Assembly (NCBI GenBank): GCA_963550915.1
Contig: CAUVEB010000003.1
Coordinates: 1-64,000 of the forward strand
Reading direction: 5' to 3'
Source of the DNA: Caviibacter sp963550915
Lineage (GTDB): Bacteria; Fusobacteriota; Fusobacteriia; Fusobacteriales; Leptotrichiaceae
DNA length: 64,000 nt
Part shown: positions 26,554 to 33,619 of the stretch, one piece after another
How the letters are laid out: every line of letters begins with the position of its first letter
Numbering within the stretch: position 1 is the stretch's first letter
Program-made: the position numbers and the translations under genes
Notes under the pieces: generated by a model
What the model saw: only the letters and a program-made list of their open reading frames with translations
Databases searched by the model: none
Told to the model about the DNA's origin: nothing

Positions 26554-26702
26554 AAAACCTCCTATATAAACCTTAATATATTTTAGTATATTTTCTCTGT
26601 AAATTCAAATTGAAATTATAAAGAAAGAGATACTTTAGCTAGTTATTTAATCTTAAGTTTTTTTCTAAATTATAGGTTTTATATAAAACAATTACTAATG
26701 AC

Positions 26703-26747
26703 TTTTTTATTTGTATATAGTTTGTATGGAATTTGTAACTAATTATT
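26703..26747 (+). repeat. 45-bp direct repeat, left copy (candidate attachment site)
   Basis: These 45 bases are identical to 29979-30023. The sequence around both is also similar for another 25-30 bases on the left. The copies flank a region of phage-derived gene remnants, and the right copy lies about 80 bases from tRNA genes, as expected for attL/attR. Confidence 0.6.
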
Positions 26748-27068
26748 AGTAAAATAAAAAATGGCTAAAACATACAAAAATAGGGATATGCCCCATTTTA
26801 TCTATGTTTTGTAATTTGCATAAAATACTGTGATTTACCACTTTTATCCTTGTAAATAATGAGAACACATTTTGAATAAAAGAAAAAAGAGATAACTAAC
26901 TTTGAAAAGTTAACTCTTAAATATATTAGATTATCAATTATTTTATTAATGCTAACGATTTATATAATAATGATACTCAATGATAAGTGCATGGTATATA
27001 CACTTGCCCTATATCAATATTATTTTAACATAAATAAAATTAAAGGAGAATATATTAATAAAGTAGTA

Positions 27069-27087
27069 TTGTTAAATTCCAAAATAA
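27069..27087 (+). repeat. 19-bp dispersed repeat, insertion-sequence-like end (copy A)
   Basis: TTGTTAAATTCCAAAATAA is present here and, in the same orientation, at 30406-30424. At the second copy it is followed by TGAGCCATTT-containing subrepeats like IS21-family ends. No transposase gene is left. Confidence 0.5.
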
Positions 27088-27103
27088 GGGGTAAAATGAT
27101 ATT

Positions 27104-27445
27104 AAGAAACCAATAAAGTACGCTGTAGTTGATAATGATTTTGAAAAGAAATTACAACAACAAAGCAATACTGTTTATTATCAATTAAATGCATATGAAA
27201 TAGAGGCTTTAACCGAATATAAACACAAGGTGGGTATATATATTAACGGGAATCTAGCAGATAATATTAAAAATAAATATGTAGATAATTTGAATAATTC
27301 TATTGAAAAGTTTAAACTAACAAAAGATATAATAACTTATAGATGAACTAATGAACGTTAATTATTGCTATCAAATAAATTAAAATATAAAGTTAAAGAT
27401 ATCAATAATGGGAAGATAGTTTTGGAGGTTATAAATGGAGATTAA
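27104..27445 (+). pseudogene. Phage-type ADP-ribosyltransferase, internally deleted remnant
   Basis: One frame reads through two stops (TGA at 27344, TAA at 27359). The first part resembles the start of exoenzyme-type ADP-ribosyltransferase domains: EIEALTEYKHKVGIYINGN, then SIEKFKLTKDIITYR, where the final YR is the NAD-binding R1 region. The second part, LLLSNKLKYKVKDINNG, resembles the last strands of the domain. The middle, with the STT and ExE motifs, is missing, so the enzyme is dead. Such domains sit at the C terminus of phage minor head (MuF) proteins and of polymorphic toxins. The 3' end overlaps the following small gene. Confidence 0.6.
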
Positions 27446-27674
27446 AGAATTAATAAATAAAATGCTAAAAGGTGAAAGTGAAAATGTAGAGGAAATAACA
27501 CAAGTTTTTAGATACTTAAGACATATACCCAATATACATAAAACAAATGAAGAATTTGAGCTATATTGTGAAATGACAAAAAGAGTAGGACTTCCAACTC
27601 CTAATAGAAATTCAAGAATAAGACCTCTTCATGAAAAATACGATGAAAAAGGGAATTTAATAATCACATGGTAA
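27435..27674 (+). CDS. Small hypothetical protein, possible immunity or phage accessory protein
   Basis: Encodes 79 residues from an ATG five bases after TTGGAGG. No signal peptide or known domain. Its C-terminal part (KRVGLPTPNRNSRIRPLHEK) is echoed by a broken frame at 30887-31039 on the minus strand (KRIGLPKPDMNSKIRKFTSV), where a second ADP-ribosyltransferase tail also occurs. Repeated pairing with a transferase remnant suggests an immunity or accessory role, but this is inference only. Confidence 0.5.
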   Translation: MEIKELINKMLKGESENVEEITQVFRYLRHIPNIHKTNEEFELYCEMTKRVGLPTPNRNSRIRPLHEKYDEKGNLIITW

Positions 27675-27724
27675 AAATTTTAAAATTTAATTAAAACCTA
27701 TTTAGAGTATAGTATAATAATCTA

Positions 27725-27922
27725 AATACATTAGAAACTATATTAGACGAAACATCTGCCAGATATATTGAACTACAATATCACGGTGATATACATCTAA
27801 GTGATGTTAGTGAAATATGCTTTACTGATAAAATACCAAATGATGATGTTTTAAATAAACTTAAACAATTTGGTATTAAACTATTTGCAATAGTAGGAGA
27901 TGACAATATATATGAAATTTAA
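27725..27922 (+). pseudogene. Fragment of an unrecognised protein in the prophage remnant
   Basis: The frame reads NTLETILDETSARYIELQYH and on to FGIKLFAIVGDDNIYEI with a TAA stop, but has no start codon before an upstream in-frame TAG. It looks like the C-terminal 65 residues of a larger gene. It overlaps the next gene by 23 bases. The family is not recognised. Confidence 0.4.
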
Positions 27923-28253
27923 AAGAATTTTATTTTATAATAAATTATTTAAAAGTTATGTTATTGAATTAACAAACGGATTATTTGCAGAAATTGCAGT
28001 TGGAGATAATTACAGTTGCTGGTTAGAACCTTATATATTTTCTATTGTAAGAACGGATGATTATGTTTCACAATATAGTATAGAAGAAAAATTAATAAAA
28101 AATATAAATGAAATTTTAGATAAAGTTTTAGAAGAACAAGGAAATAATATTTATATTTCACCTCTAGCGATATCATATTTAAATGATGAAAAAGAGAGAA
28201 AACAATTTAAACTAGGTAATAAAAAATTTTTAAAACAGTATAATATTTTATGA
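27900..28253 (+). CDS. Hypothetical protein in the prophage remnant
   Basis: Encodes up to 117 residues, with ATG at 27900 or more likely 27912 (MKFKRILFYNKLFKSYVIEL) behind GTAGGAGA. The first half is beta-strand-like and rich in aromatic residues, the second half helical and charged. No motif is recognised. AT-rich codon use matches its surroundings. It may be an intact small gene or the tail of a decayed one. Confidence 0.4.
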   Translation: MTIYMKFKRILFYNKLFKSYVIELTNGLFAEIAVGDNYSCWLEPYIFSIVRTDDYVSQYSIEEKLIKNINEILDKVLEEQGNNIYISPLAISYLNDEKERKQFKLGNKKFLKQYNIL

Positions 28254-28331
28254 TTGCTTAATAATAAAAAAAGATTGAGTTCTGTTATAAGTATATGATA
28301 TGATTATTTAAACTTTTTAAGGGGGGGTGAT

Positions 28332-29015
28332 ATATATAGTGCACTAGATATTGCTAAGTGGTTTATAAATTATAATTTAAAATTAAGAAATATAGATAAT
28401 GAAGATATAGATTATATAACAAATTTAAAAGTACAAAAACTATTATATTATGCACAAGGTTCAATTTTGGCATTAGAAAATAAATTATTATTTACAGAGG
28501 ATATTTTAGCTTGGTCTCATGGTCCAGTTGTTAAATCTGTATATGATAAATTTAAAAGTTATGGTTCTAGTGATATAAATGAATATTATAATGATATATA
28601 TGTTGATGAAGAAACAGAAAAAGTATTATTGCAAGTATATAATGTATTTGGTAGATATTCTGCTTGGGGATTAAGAAATATGATACATCAAGAAAGTTCT
28701 TGGATTGATACAAAAAGAAATGAAGTTATACAAGTTGATAAAATAAAAAATATAATTTTAAATACTTTGATAAGAAATAAAAATGATAAATTAAAAGCAT
28801 ACGATAATTTAATGAAAAAAATCGTAGATATATCTAGTTATTCAACTGAAAATTTTAATTTATTAAACAAAGAAAAAGGATTAGAAACAATATCTATAAA
28901 CCAATTAAATTTTAAATCAAATGGATTAGAAATGTCAGATGATAATAAATTTATATCAATACGTTTTAATTCATCCAAGTATATAAAACATGTAGCATTT
29001 GTAAAAATAAATTAA
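28332..29015 (+). CDS. Panacea (SocA-like, DUF4065) domain protein without a standard start codon
   Basis: The frame reads ALDIAKWFINYNLK, then LKVQKLLYYAQGS, LAWSHGPVVKSVYDKF and LRNMIHQESSW, which are the conserved features of Panacea/DUF4065 proteins. These occur as antitoxins and as prophage-borne accessory proteins. The expected start, a few residues before ALDIAKW, is ATA at 28332 behind a run of seven G. The only ATG/GTG/TTG before the conserved core ends is the TTG at 28467, which would delete the conserved N terminus. The gene is therefore either started at ATA or inactivated by start loss. The C-terminal half is lysine-rich and not recognised. Confidence 0.6.
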   Translation: MYSALDIAKWFINYNLKLRNIDNEDIDYITNLKVQKLLYYAQGSILALENKLLFTEDILAWSHGPVVKSVYDKFKSYGSSDINEYYNDIYVDEETEKVLLQVYNVFGRYSAWGLRNMIHQESSWIDTKRNEVIQVDKIKNIILNTLIRNKNDKLKAYDNLMKKIVDISSYSTENFNLLNKEKGLETISINQLNFKSNGLEMSDDNKFISIRFNSSKYIKHVAFVKIN

Positions 29016-29020
29016 AATTA

Positions 29021-29113
29021 AAAGAACTTTGTGGTTGTAAGAAAGCAAGAAATAAATTTTATGATAAAAGATTTAGAAATATGGATTCTAAAAAGTTTTT
29101 TGACACGCCCTAA
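29021..29113 (+). pseudogene. Short fragment, perhaps the N terminus of a phage HNH endonuclease
   Basis: The frame ELCGCKKARNKFYDKRFRN continues to DSKKFFDTP before a TAA stop. The Cys pair and the KFYD...SKKF pattern recall the N terminus of phage HNH endonucleases that commonly sit just before terminase genes. No HNH motif remains, so this is a weak assignment. Confidence 0.25.
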
Positions 29114-29136
29114 AATACCACATCTGGTGTTTTTTG
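29114..29136 (+). terminator. Possible terminator
   Basis: A 7-bp stem (AATACCA with TGGTGTT, one G-U) and a 4-base loop are followed by TTTTT. Confidence 0.4.
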
Positions 29137-29182
29137 TGGAAAAATTTCCAAAACTCACGCAAAAAAAGAAAGGATTAAAATA

Positions 29183-29407
29183 ATGATAGAACTAATTTTT
29201 GTTTTTTTATTCGTTTCAATGTCTGTTGGTCTTATACTATTGCTAGGAATTGGATACCTTGTTTCTTTATTTTTACAATATTGGTATATTATTATAATTA
29301 TTACTATTGTTGGAGTATATATTGTTTACTATATACACTGTTGGATTTTAAAAAAATTAATTTTTTTAATGGAACAAAAGGAAAAAAAGGAACAAAGTAA
29401 AAAATAA
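29183..29407 (+). CDS. Small membrane protein
   Basis: Encodes 74 residues from an ATG behind GAAAGGA. Two strongly hydrophobic segments (about residues 2-24 and 31-52) are followed by a basic, lysine- and glutamate-rich tail. That topology would allow a holin-like or small anchor role, but its position before the terminase remnant is not the usual place for a holin. Family unknown. Confidence 0.4.
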   Translation: MIELIFVFLFVSMSVGLILLLGIGYLVSLFLQYWYIIIIITIVGVYIVYYIHCWILKKLIFLMEQKEKKEQSKK

Positions 29408-29480
29408 AATAATAAAATAATAAAATAATAAATTATTAATACTAGTTAAAAGCTAGTATTTTTTTTAAGGAGGTAAATTA

Positions 29481-29871
29481 ATGGGAAGACCTAGGAAAGC
29501 TCTTTCTGAACAAAAAGGAAATAGAACAAAAGCTGAAATTGCTGACAGAAAATATCAAGAAGAATAATTAAAAGTTAACCATAATTTAGTTCCATCAAAC
29601 TGGTTGAATGAAAAGGCAAGAGATATATTTGAAAATATAGTTGTAGAACTAAATGAAAAAAATTATTGGATAATTTGGATATTCTGTTATTAGCTATTTA
29701 CTCTGATAGTTATGCAAGATTACAAGAACTTACAAATATTATTGATTCACATGGATATACCATAAATAAAATGACAAAATTAGGAGTTGTAGTTGTTAAA
29801 AATCCAAATGTTGAGACATTAAAGTTACTACAAAAAATGGTATAGACTATGCTGTAAGATTAGAATTAAAA
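29481..29871 (+). pseudogene. Phage terminase small subunit, P27 family, broken
   Basis: Starts with an ATG behind AAGGAGG and reads MGRPRKALSEQKGNRTKAEI, the typical N terminus of P27-family terminase small subunits. It meets a TAA after 28 codons. The frame continues as VPSNWLNEKARDIFENIV, shifts near 29663 into NLDILLLAIYSDSYARL and VVVVKNPNVETLKLLQK, then shifts again into GIDYAVRLELKY. One in-frame stop and at least two frameshifts make it a clear pseudogene. The large terminase subunit that normally follows is absent. Confidence 0.75.
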
Positions 29872-29978
29872 TATCTTTTTTCTACTTTTTTAACATCCAT
29901 ATTTTTACTACAATTCATCTTTTATTTTATCTACAAAGCTAGTATACATATTTTTTATATAAAAATAATTATTAATAT

Positions 29979-30023
29979 TTTTTTATTTGTATATAGTTTG
30001 TATGGAATTTGTAACTAATTATT
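29979..30023 (+). repeat. 45-bp direct repeat, right copy (candidate attachment site)
   Basis: Identical to 26703-26747 and in the same orientation. It lies 79 bases from the 3' end of the tRNA-Phe gene, at the right boundary of the prophage remnant. Confidence 0.6.
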
Positions 30024-30101
30024 TCTAAAATTATTAAAGTTAAATTATTTTTAAATATAAAAAATTGGGATTTCCCAATAATTAATAAGTTTTATTTTAA
30101 A

Positions 30102-30177
30102 TGGTCCCCAGACGCGGAATCGAACCACGGACACAAGGATTTTCAGTCCTTTGCTCTACCGACTGAGCTATCTGGGG
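30102..30177 (-). tRNA. tRNA-Phe (GAA)
   Basis: A 76-base cloverleaf on the minus strand: acceptor CCCCAGA/TCTGGGG, D loop AGCTCAGTCGGTAGAGC, anticodon loop with GAA (CTGAAAA), T arm GTTCGATTC and an encoded CCA end. It heads the 3' side of a three-tRNA cluster. Confidence 0.97.
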
Positions 30178-30180
30178 AAA

Positions 30181-30257
30181 TGGCGGAAGTGACGAGACTC
30201 GAACTCGCGACATCTTGCGTGACAGGCAAGCACTCTAACCAACTGAGCTACACCTCC
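30181..30257 (-). tRNA. tRNA-Asp (GTC)
   Basis: A 77-base cloverleaf with acceptor GGAGGTG/CACTTCC, D arm AGCTCAGTTGGTTAGAG, anticodon GTC in CTGTCAC, T arm GTTCGAGTC and encoded CCA. It lies 3 bases from tRNA-Phe, so the cluster is one transcript. Confidence 0.97.
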
Positions 30258-30260
30258 GCA

Positions 30261-30336
30261 TGGTGGTCACAACTGGGCTCGAACCAGTGACCCCCTGCTT
30301 GTAAGGCAGGTGCTCTCCCAACTGAGCTATGCGACC
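30261..30336 (-). tRNA. tRNA-Val (TAC)
   Basis: A 76-base cloverleaf with acceptor GGTCGCA/TGTGACC (one G-U), D arm AGCTCAGTTGGGAGAGC, anticodon TAC in CTTACAA, T arm GTTCGAGCC and encoded CCA. It is the first gene of the minus-strand tRNA cluster. Confidence 0.97.
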
Positions 30337-30405
30337 ACTACAAGATTAATGATACTATATTATATAGTTTTTGTCAATATAATTTAAAAAAATTGTGTGA
30401 TATAG

Positions 30406-30460
30406 TTGTTAAATTCCAAAATAAATGAGCCATTTCTATTTCCATAAATGTGAGCCATTT
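30406..30460 (+). repeat. Insertion-sequence end remnant with tandem subrepeats (copy B)
   Basis: Begins with the 19-base sequence shared with 27069-27087. It then shows two imperfect copies of a unit of the form TTCCA...TGAGCCATTT (about 30414-30434 and 30440-30459). Multiple short terminal repeats are typical of IS21-family ends. No transposase gene is present, so it is a remnant. Confidence 0.5.
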
Positions 30461-30466
30461 TAGAAC

Positions 30467-30515
30467 ATGTACCTCCAAACCGTTTTTATTTTTTCTGTCC
30501 AGTTTGTTGGTACAT
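30467..30515. repeat. Dispersed hairpin repeat, ATGTACC...GGTACAT type, copy 2
   Basis: A 14-base imperfect inverted repeat, near-identical to 2617-2664 including the T-rich loop. Its right arm is also found inverted at 2480-2496. It directly follows the insertion-sequence end remnant. Confidence 0.55.
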
Positions 30516-30561
30516 ATTCTTATACTCTTAAATGTTATCATTTATAAAATGTGATATTGTT

Positions 30562-30783
30562 TTAAAAATTTTTAATTGAACTATATTTCTTCTTAATTTT
30601 AGCATTAAATATTGTTAATTCTAAAAAACCAAAAGCACAATCTGGATATTCATTAATGTGTTTGTGATGTTCAAAAGCTCTGTTTACAGTCCCGAGCCAT
30701 TTAACTTTTGTCATATTATTTTTAACTATATCATAACAGTTTTCATAGTATTTTCTCTTTTCTTCCATTTCTTCTTTTGTCAT
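30562..30783 (-). CDS. Small hypothetical protein next to a second ADP-ribosyltransferase remnant
   Basis: Encodes 73 residues with an ATG at 30783 behind GGAGGTT. The first half is helical and charged (MTKEEMEEKRKYYENCYDIV); it holds HHKH and two cysteines but no known motif. Its start overlaps the stop of a transferase tail fragment by ATGA. Arrangement behind a transferase domain suggests an immunity-type gene, which is unproven. Confidence 0.45.
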   Translation of the reverse strand: MTKEEMEEKRKYYENCYDIVKNNMTKVKWLGTVNRAFEHHKHINEYPDCAFGFLELTIFNAKIKKKYSSIKNF

Positions 30784-30875
30784 AATATTTCAACCTCCAA
30801 TATATTGTCAGAAATATTTATTATTTTATACTTAACACCATTATTAATTAAAAACTCTTTTTCATCTAGTAATTC
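30780..30875 (-). pseudogene. C-terminal fragment of an ADP-ribosyltransferase-like domain
   Basis: The frame ELLDEKEFLINNGVKYKIIN ends in ILEVEIL and TGA. It resembles the last two strands of phage or toxin ADP-ribosyltransferases (an E-x-E/L pattern, then a KYKI strand), like the tail of the remnant at 27104-27445. Nothing upstream in this frame is coding. Confidence 0.4.
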
Positions 30876-30886
30876 TTAAAAATAAG

Positions 30887-31039
30887 CTAAAAGTCAATTA
30901 CTTTATTGTGTTTTTCTTCTGATTCATTAATAATTATATCTCATCTTGATTTATCTTCTAAATAACTTTCAACAGAAGTAAATTTTCTTATTTTAGAATT
31001 CATATCAGGCTTTGGAAGACCTATTCTTTTTACAATTTT
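30887..31039 (-). pseudogene. Broken relative of the small gene at 27435-27674
   Basis: The frame KRIGLPKPDMNSKIRKFTSV continues to YLEDKSR, a TGA, then DIIINESEEKHNKVIDF and TAG. The first part parallels the C-terminal part of the 79-residue protein at 27435. It has an internal stop and no start, so it is a remnant. It abuts the 3' end of the ttcA-like gene. Confidence 0.4.
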
Positions 31040-31808
31040 ACTTATAACCTAAAACATACTCTAAGTTTATATTTCTCATAGAATTAAATATTCTCTTTTT
31101 TATACCTGGATCTTTTTCTTCAAGCTCTTTTAATAGTTGTTTTATTTCTTTTCTTTTGCTACTTATACTACCTTGTGCAACTATACAACCACAATTCATT
31201 GCCTTTATTTCGTTATTTTTTGTAAACTTTATTATATCTTTTTCTTCAATATATACCATAGGTCTTATTACTTTTAAATTACCACTTTCAGAATTAACTT
31301 TTGGTAACATTGTTTTTATTTGTGCAGCATAAAACATGTTAATTAAAGTAGTTTCAATAACATCGTCAAAATGATGACCTAGTGCAATCTTTGTATAACC
31401 TAATTTTTCAAGTTCTCTATAAAGTACTCCTCTTCTCATCTTAGCACATAAAAAACAAGGGCTACTAGGTGCCATTTTATATGCAATTTCAAAAATATCA
31501 GTATCTATTATTTCACAATCTATATTTAACATTTTTAAATTTTCTTTAAATTGTTCTAAATTTTCAGGGGTAAAACCTGGATTTAAACTAATTGCTTTAA
31601 ATTCAAAGTTTTTAGACTTATCTTTTTTTAATTCTTGAAATAGTTTTGCTAGTAGTAAACTATCTTTTCCTCCTGATATTGCAATGGCTATTTTATCATT
31701 ATCTTCAATTAACTCAAACTCATGTATAGCCTTTAAAAATGGAGTGTATATTTTCTTTCTATAAGTACTTGTTAGACTGTCTTCAACTTTTTTTGCAAAT
31801 TCTTGCAT
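31038..31808 (-). CDS. TtcA-like tRNA 2-thiocytidine biosynthesis protein
   Basis: ATP-dependent tRNA thiolation enzyme of the PP-loop family, 256 residues. The ATP loop is AISGGKDSLLLAK (Ser45-Ser50). Iron-sulfur ligands are Cys118 and Cys121 (SPCFLCAKMRRG) and Cys206 or Cys208 (MNCGCIVAQG). LGHHFDDVIETTLINMFY is the typical nucleotide-binding helix of TtcA/TilS proteins. It lacks the TilS C-terminal domains. It lies 37 bases downstream of a TPR gene on the same strand. The exact modified base is inferred from the family. Confidence 0.88.
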   Translation of the reverse strand: MQEFAKKVEDSLTSTYRKKIYTPFLKAIHEFELIEDNDKIAIAISGGKDSLLLAKLFQELKKDKSKNFEFKAISLNPGFTPENLEQFKENLKMLNIDCEIIDTDIFEIAYKMAPSSPCFLCAKMRRGVLYRELEKLGYTKIALGHHFDDVIETTLINMFYAAQIKTMLPKVNSESGNLKVIRPMVYIEEKDIIKFTKNNEIKAMNCGCIVAQGSISSKRKEIKQLLKELEEKDPGIKKRIFNSMRNINLEYVLGYK

Positions 31809-31845
31809 ATTTCCTCCGATAAAAAAAGTGGTTTTTAAACCACTT

Positions 31846-32397
31846 CTAAAATTTTGTTCTTATGTAATCTAATTTTTCTTTTAAATCTTCAGCTTGTGGA
31901 TCTAAGTTATATGCAGCTAAATATTCCTTGTACGCTTTTTCATGTCTTCCCATATGTTCGTATTTTCTACCAAAATCAACGTGTGCTGTAATTATATCAA
32001 AGTCTAAAAATATTGCTCTGTCATAATAATTAATTGCATCAATTATTAATCCTTGTCTAGAGCAAATATTTCCAAGTAAAAATAGTACGAAAGGTTCTTC
32101 GCTACTTAATGTTAATGCTCTTCTAAGGCATGCACTTGAAAGTTCTAGATTATCATTTTCATAATAAAGGTATCCTAAAAACGCCATAATTTCATGATTA
32201 TTTGGCATATCTTCTGATAATTTTTCATAAATTTCAATTGCTTTATCATTTTGTTTATAGGCGTGATAAATATTTGCTAATTTTTTTAATGATTCAATGT
32301 CGTCTTTATCTTTTTCTATGTTTTCTTTTAATTCTTTTATGCATTCATCAATATCGCCATTGTATCTAAACTCTCTAAATATTAATGTCTTTAACAT
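31846..32397 (-). CDS. Tetratricopeptide repeat protein
   Basis: A 183-residue protein with about four TPR units in series, for example KKLANIYHAYKQNDKAIEIY, IMAFLGYLYYENDNLELSSA, FLLGNICSRQGLIIDAINYY and VDFGRKYEHMGRHEKAYKEY. No signal peptide, so a cytoplasmic scaffold. It probably forms a unit with the downstream ttcA-like gene. No specific partner can be read. Confidence 0.85.
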   Translation of the reverse strand: MLKTLIFREFRYNGDIDECIKELKENIEKDKDDIESLKKLANIYHAYKQNDKAIEIYEKLSEDMPNNHEIMAFLGYLYYENDNLELSSACLRRALTLSSEEPFVLFLLGNICSRQGLIIDAINYYDRAIFLDFDIITAHVDFGRKYEHMGRHEKAYKEYLAAYNLDPQAEDLKEKLDYIRTKF

Positions 32398-32542
32398 ATA
32401 TTATTCTCCCACTTGATTTTGTGAATAGATTATATCATAAGAGTAAGTTTTTTTCAAATTCAATATTAAGCTGTGATATTGTAAGATAGTGAAAAATAAT
32501 GTATAATAAAACTAAAAAAATGTATATAAAAGGATAGATAAT

Positions 32543-33619
32543 ATGAATAAAAAAGTAGTTTTAGGAATGTCTGGAGGTGTTGATTCTTCGGTTGCAGCAG
32601 CCCTGTTATTAGAACAAGGTTATGATGTTATAGGTGTTTTTATGAAAAACTGGGAAGAAAAAGATGAAAACGGTGTATGTATGTCAGAGCAAGATTATAC
32701 AGATGTCATATCAGTAGCCCAAAAATTAGGAATACCGTATTACTCAGTTAATTTTTCAAAAGAATACTGGGATAGAGTTTTTACATATTTTTTAGATGAG
32801 TATAGACTTGGAAGAACTCCAAATCCTGATGTAATGTGCAATAAAGAAATTAAATTTAAGGCATTTTTAGACTATGCAATGAAACTTGGAGCAGATTATG
32901 TTGCAACAGGACATTATGCTAAAGTAATACATAGTGATAAAGGTTCATTACTACTACGTGGTATAGATGATAATAAGGATCAATCGTATTTTTTATCAAA
33001 ATTAAGTAGTGAGCAACTAGAAAAAGTAATATTCCCTCTAGGTGATTATACAAAACCACAAATAAGGGAACTTGCACAAAAATATGGATTATCAACCGCT
33101 AATAAGAAAGATAGTACAGGTATTTGTTTTATAGGTGAAAGAAATTTTAATGAATTTTTAAGTAAATATTTACCTGCAAAATCTGGTAATATAGTTGATA
33201 TAAATGGTAATATAGTTGGAAAACATGAAGGACTTATGTATTATACAATAGGTCAAAGAAAAGGTATTGGTATTGGTAATACAAAAGAAGGAACAGGTGA
33301 AGCTTGGTTTGTAGTAGATAAAAATATGGATAAAAATGAGCTTATAGTTTCACAAGGAGATACTAGTGTCCTTTATAAACAAGGACTAATTACAAATGAT
33401 TTTAGTTTAATAAATGAAGAAATTGTAAGTTTTCCACTAAGATGTACTGTTAAATTTAGATATAGACAAGAAGATGTAAGTGCTGTGATAATAAAAGAAG
33501 ATAATAAATTTAAAATAACATTTGATAAACCTCAAAGAGCAGTAACTAAAGGACAAATAGTAGTAGCTTATTTAGGTAATATATGTATAGGTGGAGGTGC
33601 CATTGATGAAACTTTTTAA
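32543..33619 (+). CDS. mnmA: tRNA-specific 2-thiouridylase
   Basis: Thiolates U34 of tRNA-Lys, -Glu and -Gln. The ATP-binding PP-loop is GMSGGVDSSVAAALL, and the two catalytic cysteines are Cys99 (NPDVMCNKEIKF) and Cys195 (STGICFIGER). GHYAK and TIGQRKGIGIG are also family-typical. Length 358 is normal. A TATAAT box lies about 40 bases before the ATG. The 3' end overlaps the next gene by 14 bases. Confidence 0.96.
   Translation: MNKKVVLGMSGGVDSSVAAALLLEQGYDVIGVFMKNWEEKDENGVCMSEQDYTDVISVAQKLGIPYYSVNFSKEYWDRVFTYFLDEYRLGRTPNPDVMCNKEIKFKAFLDYAMKLGADYVATGHYAKVIHSDKGSLLLRGIDDNKDQSYFLSKLSSEQLEKVIFPLGDYTKPQIRELAQKYGLSTANKKDSTGICFIGERNFNEFLSKYLPAKSGNIVDINGNIVGKHEGLMYYTIGQRKGIGIGNTKEGTGEAWFVVDKNMDKNELIVSQGDTSVLYKQGLITNDFSLINEEIVSFPLRCTVKFRYRQEDVSAVIIKEDNKFKITFDKPQRAVTKGQIVVAYLGNICIGGGAIDETF

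Larger units (their letters stand above)
26554..27103. other. Gene-free stretch at the left edge of the prophage remnant
   Basis: No coding frame is convincing here. It holds the ung upstream region, the left copy of a 45-bp direct repeat (26703-26747), an extended imperfect hairpin at 26767-26810 with AAAACATA/TATGTTTT outer arms, and an imperfect minus-strand terminator-like hairpin near 26881-26918 (GAGTTAACTT with AAGTTAGTTATCTC, then TTTTTT). A 19-base insertion-sequence-like end lies at 27069-27087. Confidence 0.5.
26703..30023. mobile_element. Decayed prophage (about 3.3 kb), flanked by 45-bp direct repeats
   Basis: Between the two repeat copies lie an ADP-ribosyltransferase pseudogene, a Panacea/SocA-domain gene without a standard start codon, several short orphan genes, and a terminase small subunit broken by a stop and frameshifts. 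No integrase, portal, capsid or tail gene remains. The terminase pseudogene is the firmest phage mark. The right end abuts a tRNA cluster. Confidence 0.6.

Noticed and set aside
26767..26810. Extended hairpin read as a riboswitch
   Set aside because: No downstream gene within 300 bases and no known riboswitch motif; it lies in the decayed prophage flank.
28467..29015. Panacea-domain gene starting at the TTG at 28467
   Set aside because: That start would remove the conserved ALDIAKW and LKVQKLLYYAQ segments, which are clearly encoded just upstream in the same frame.
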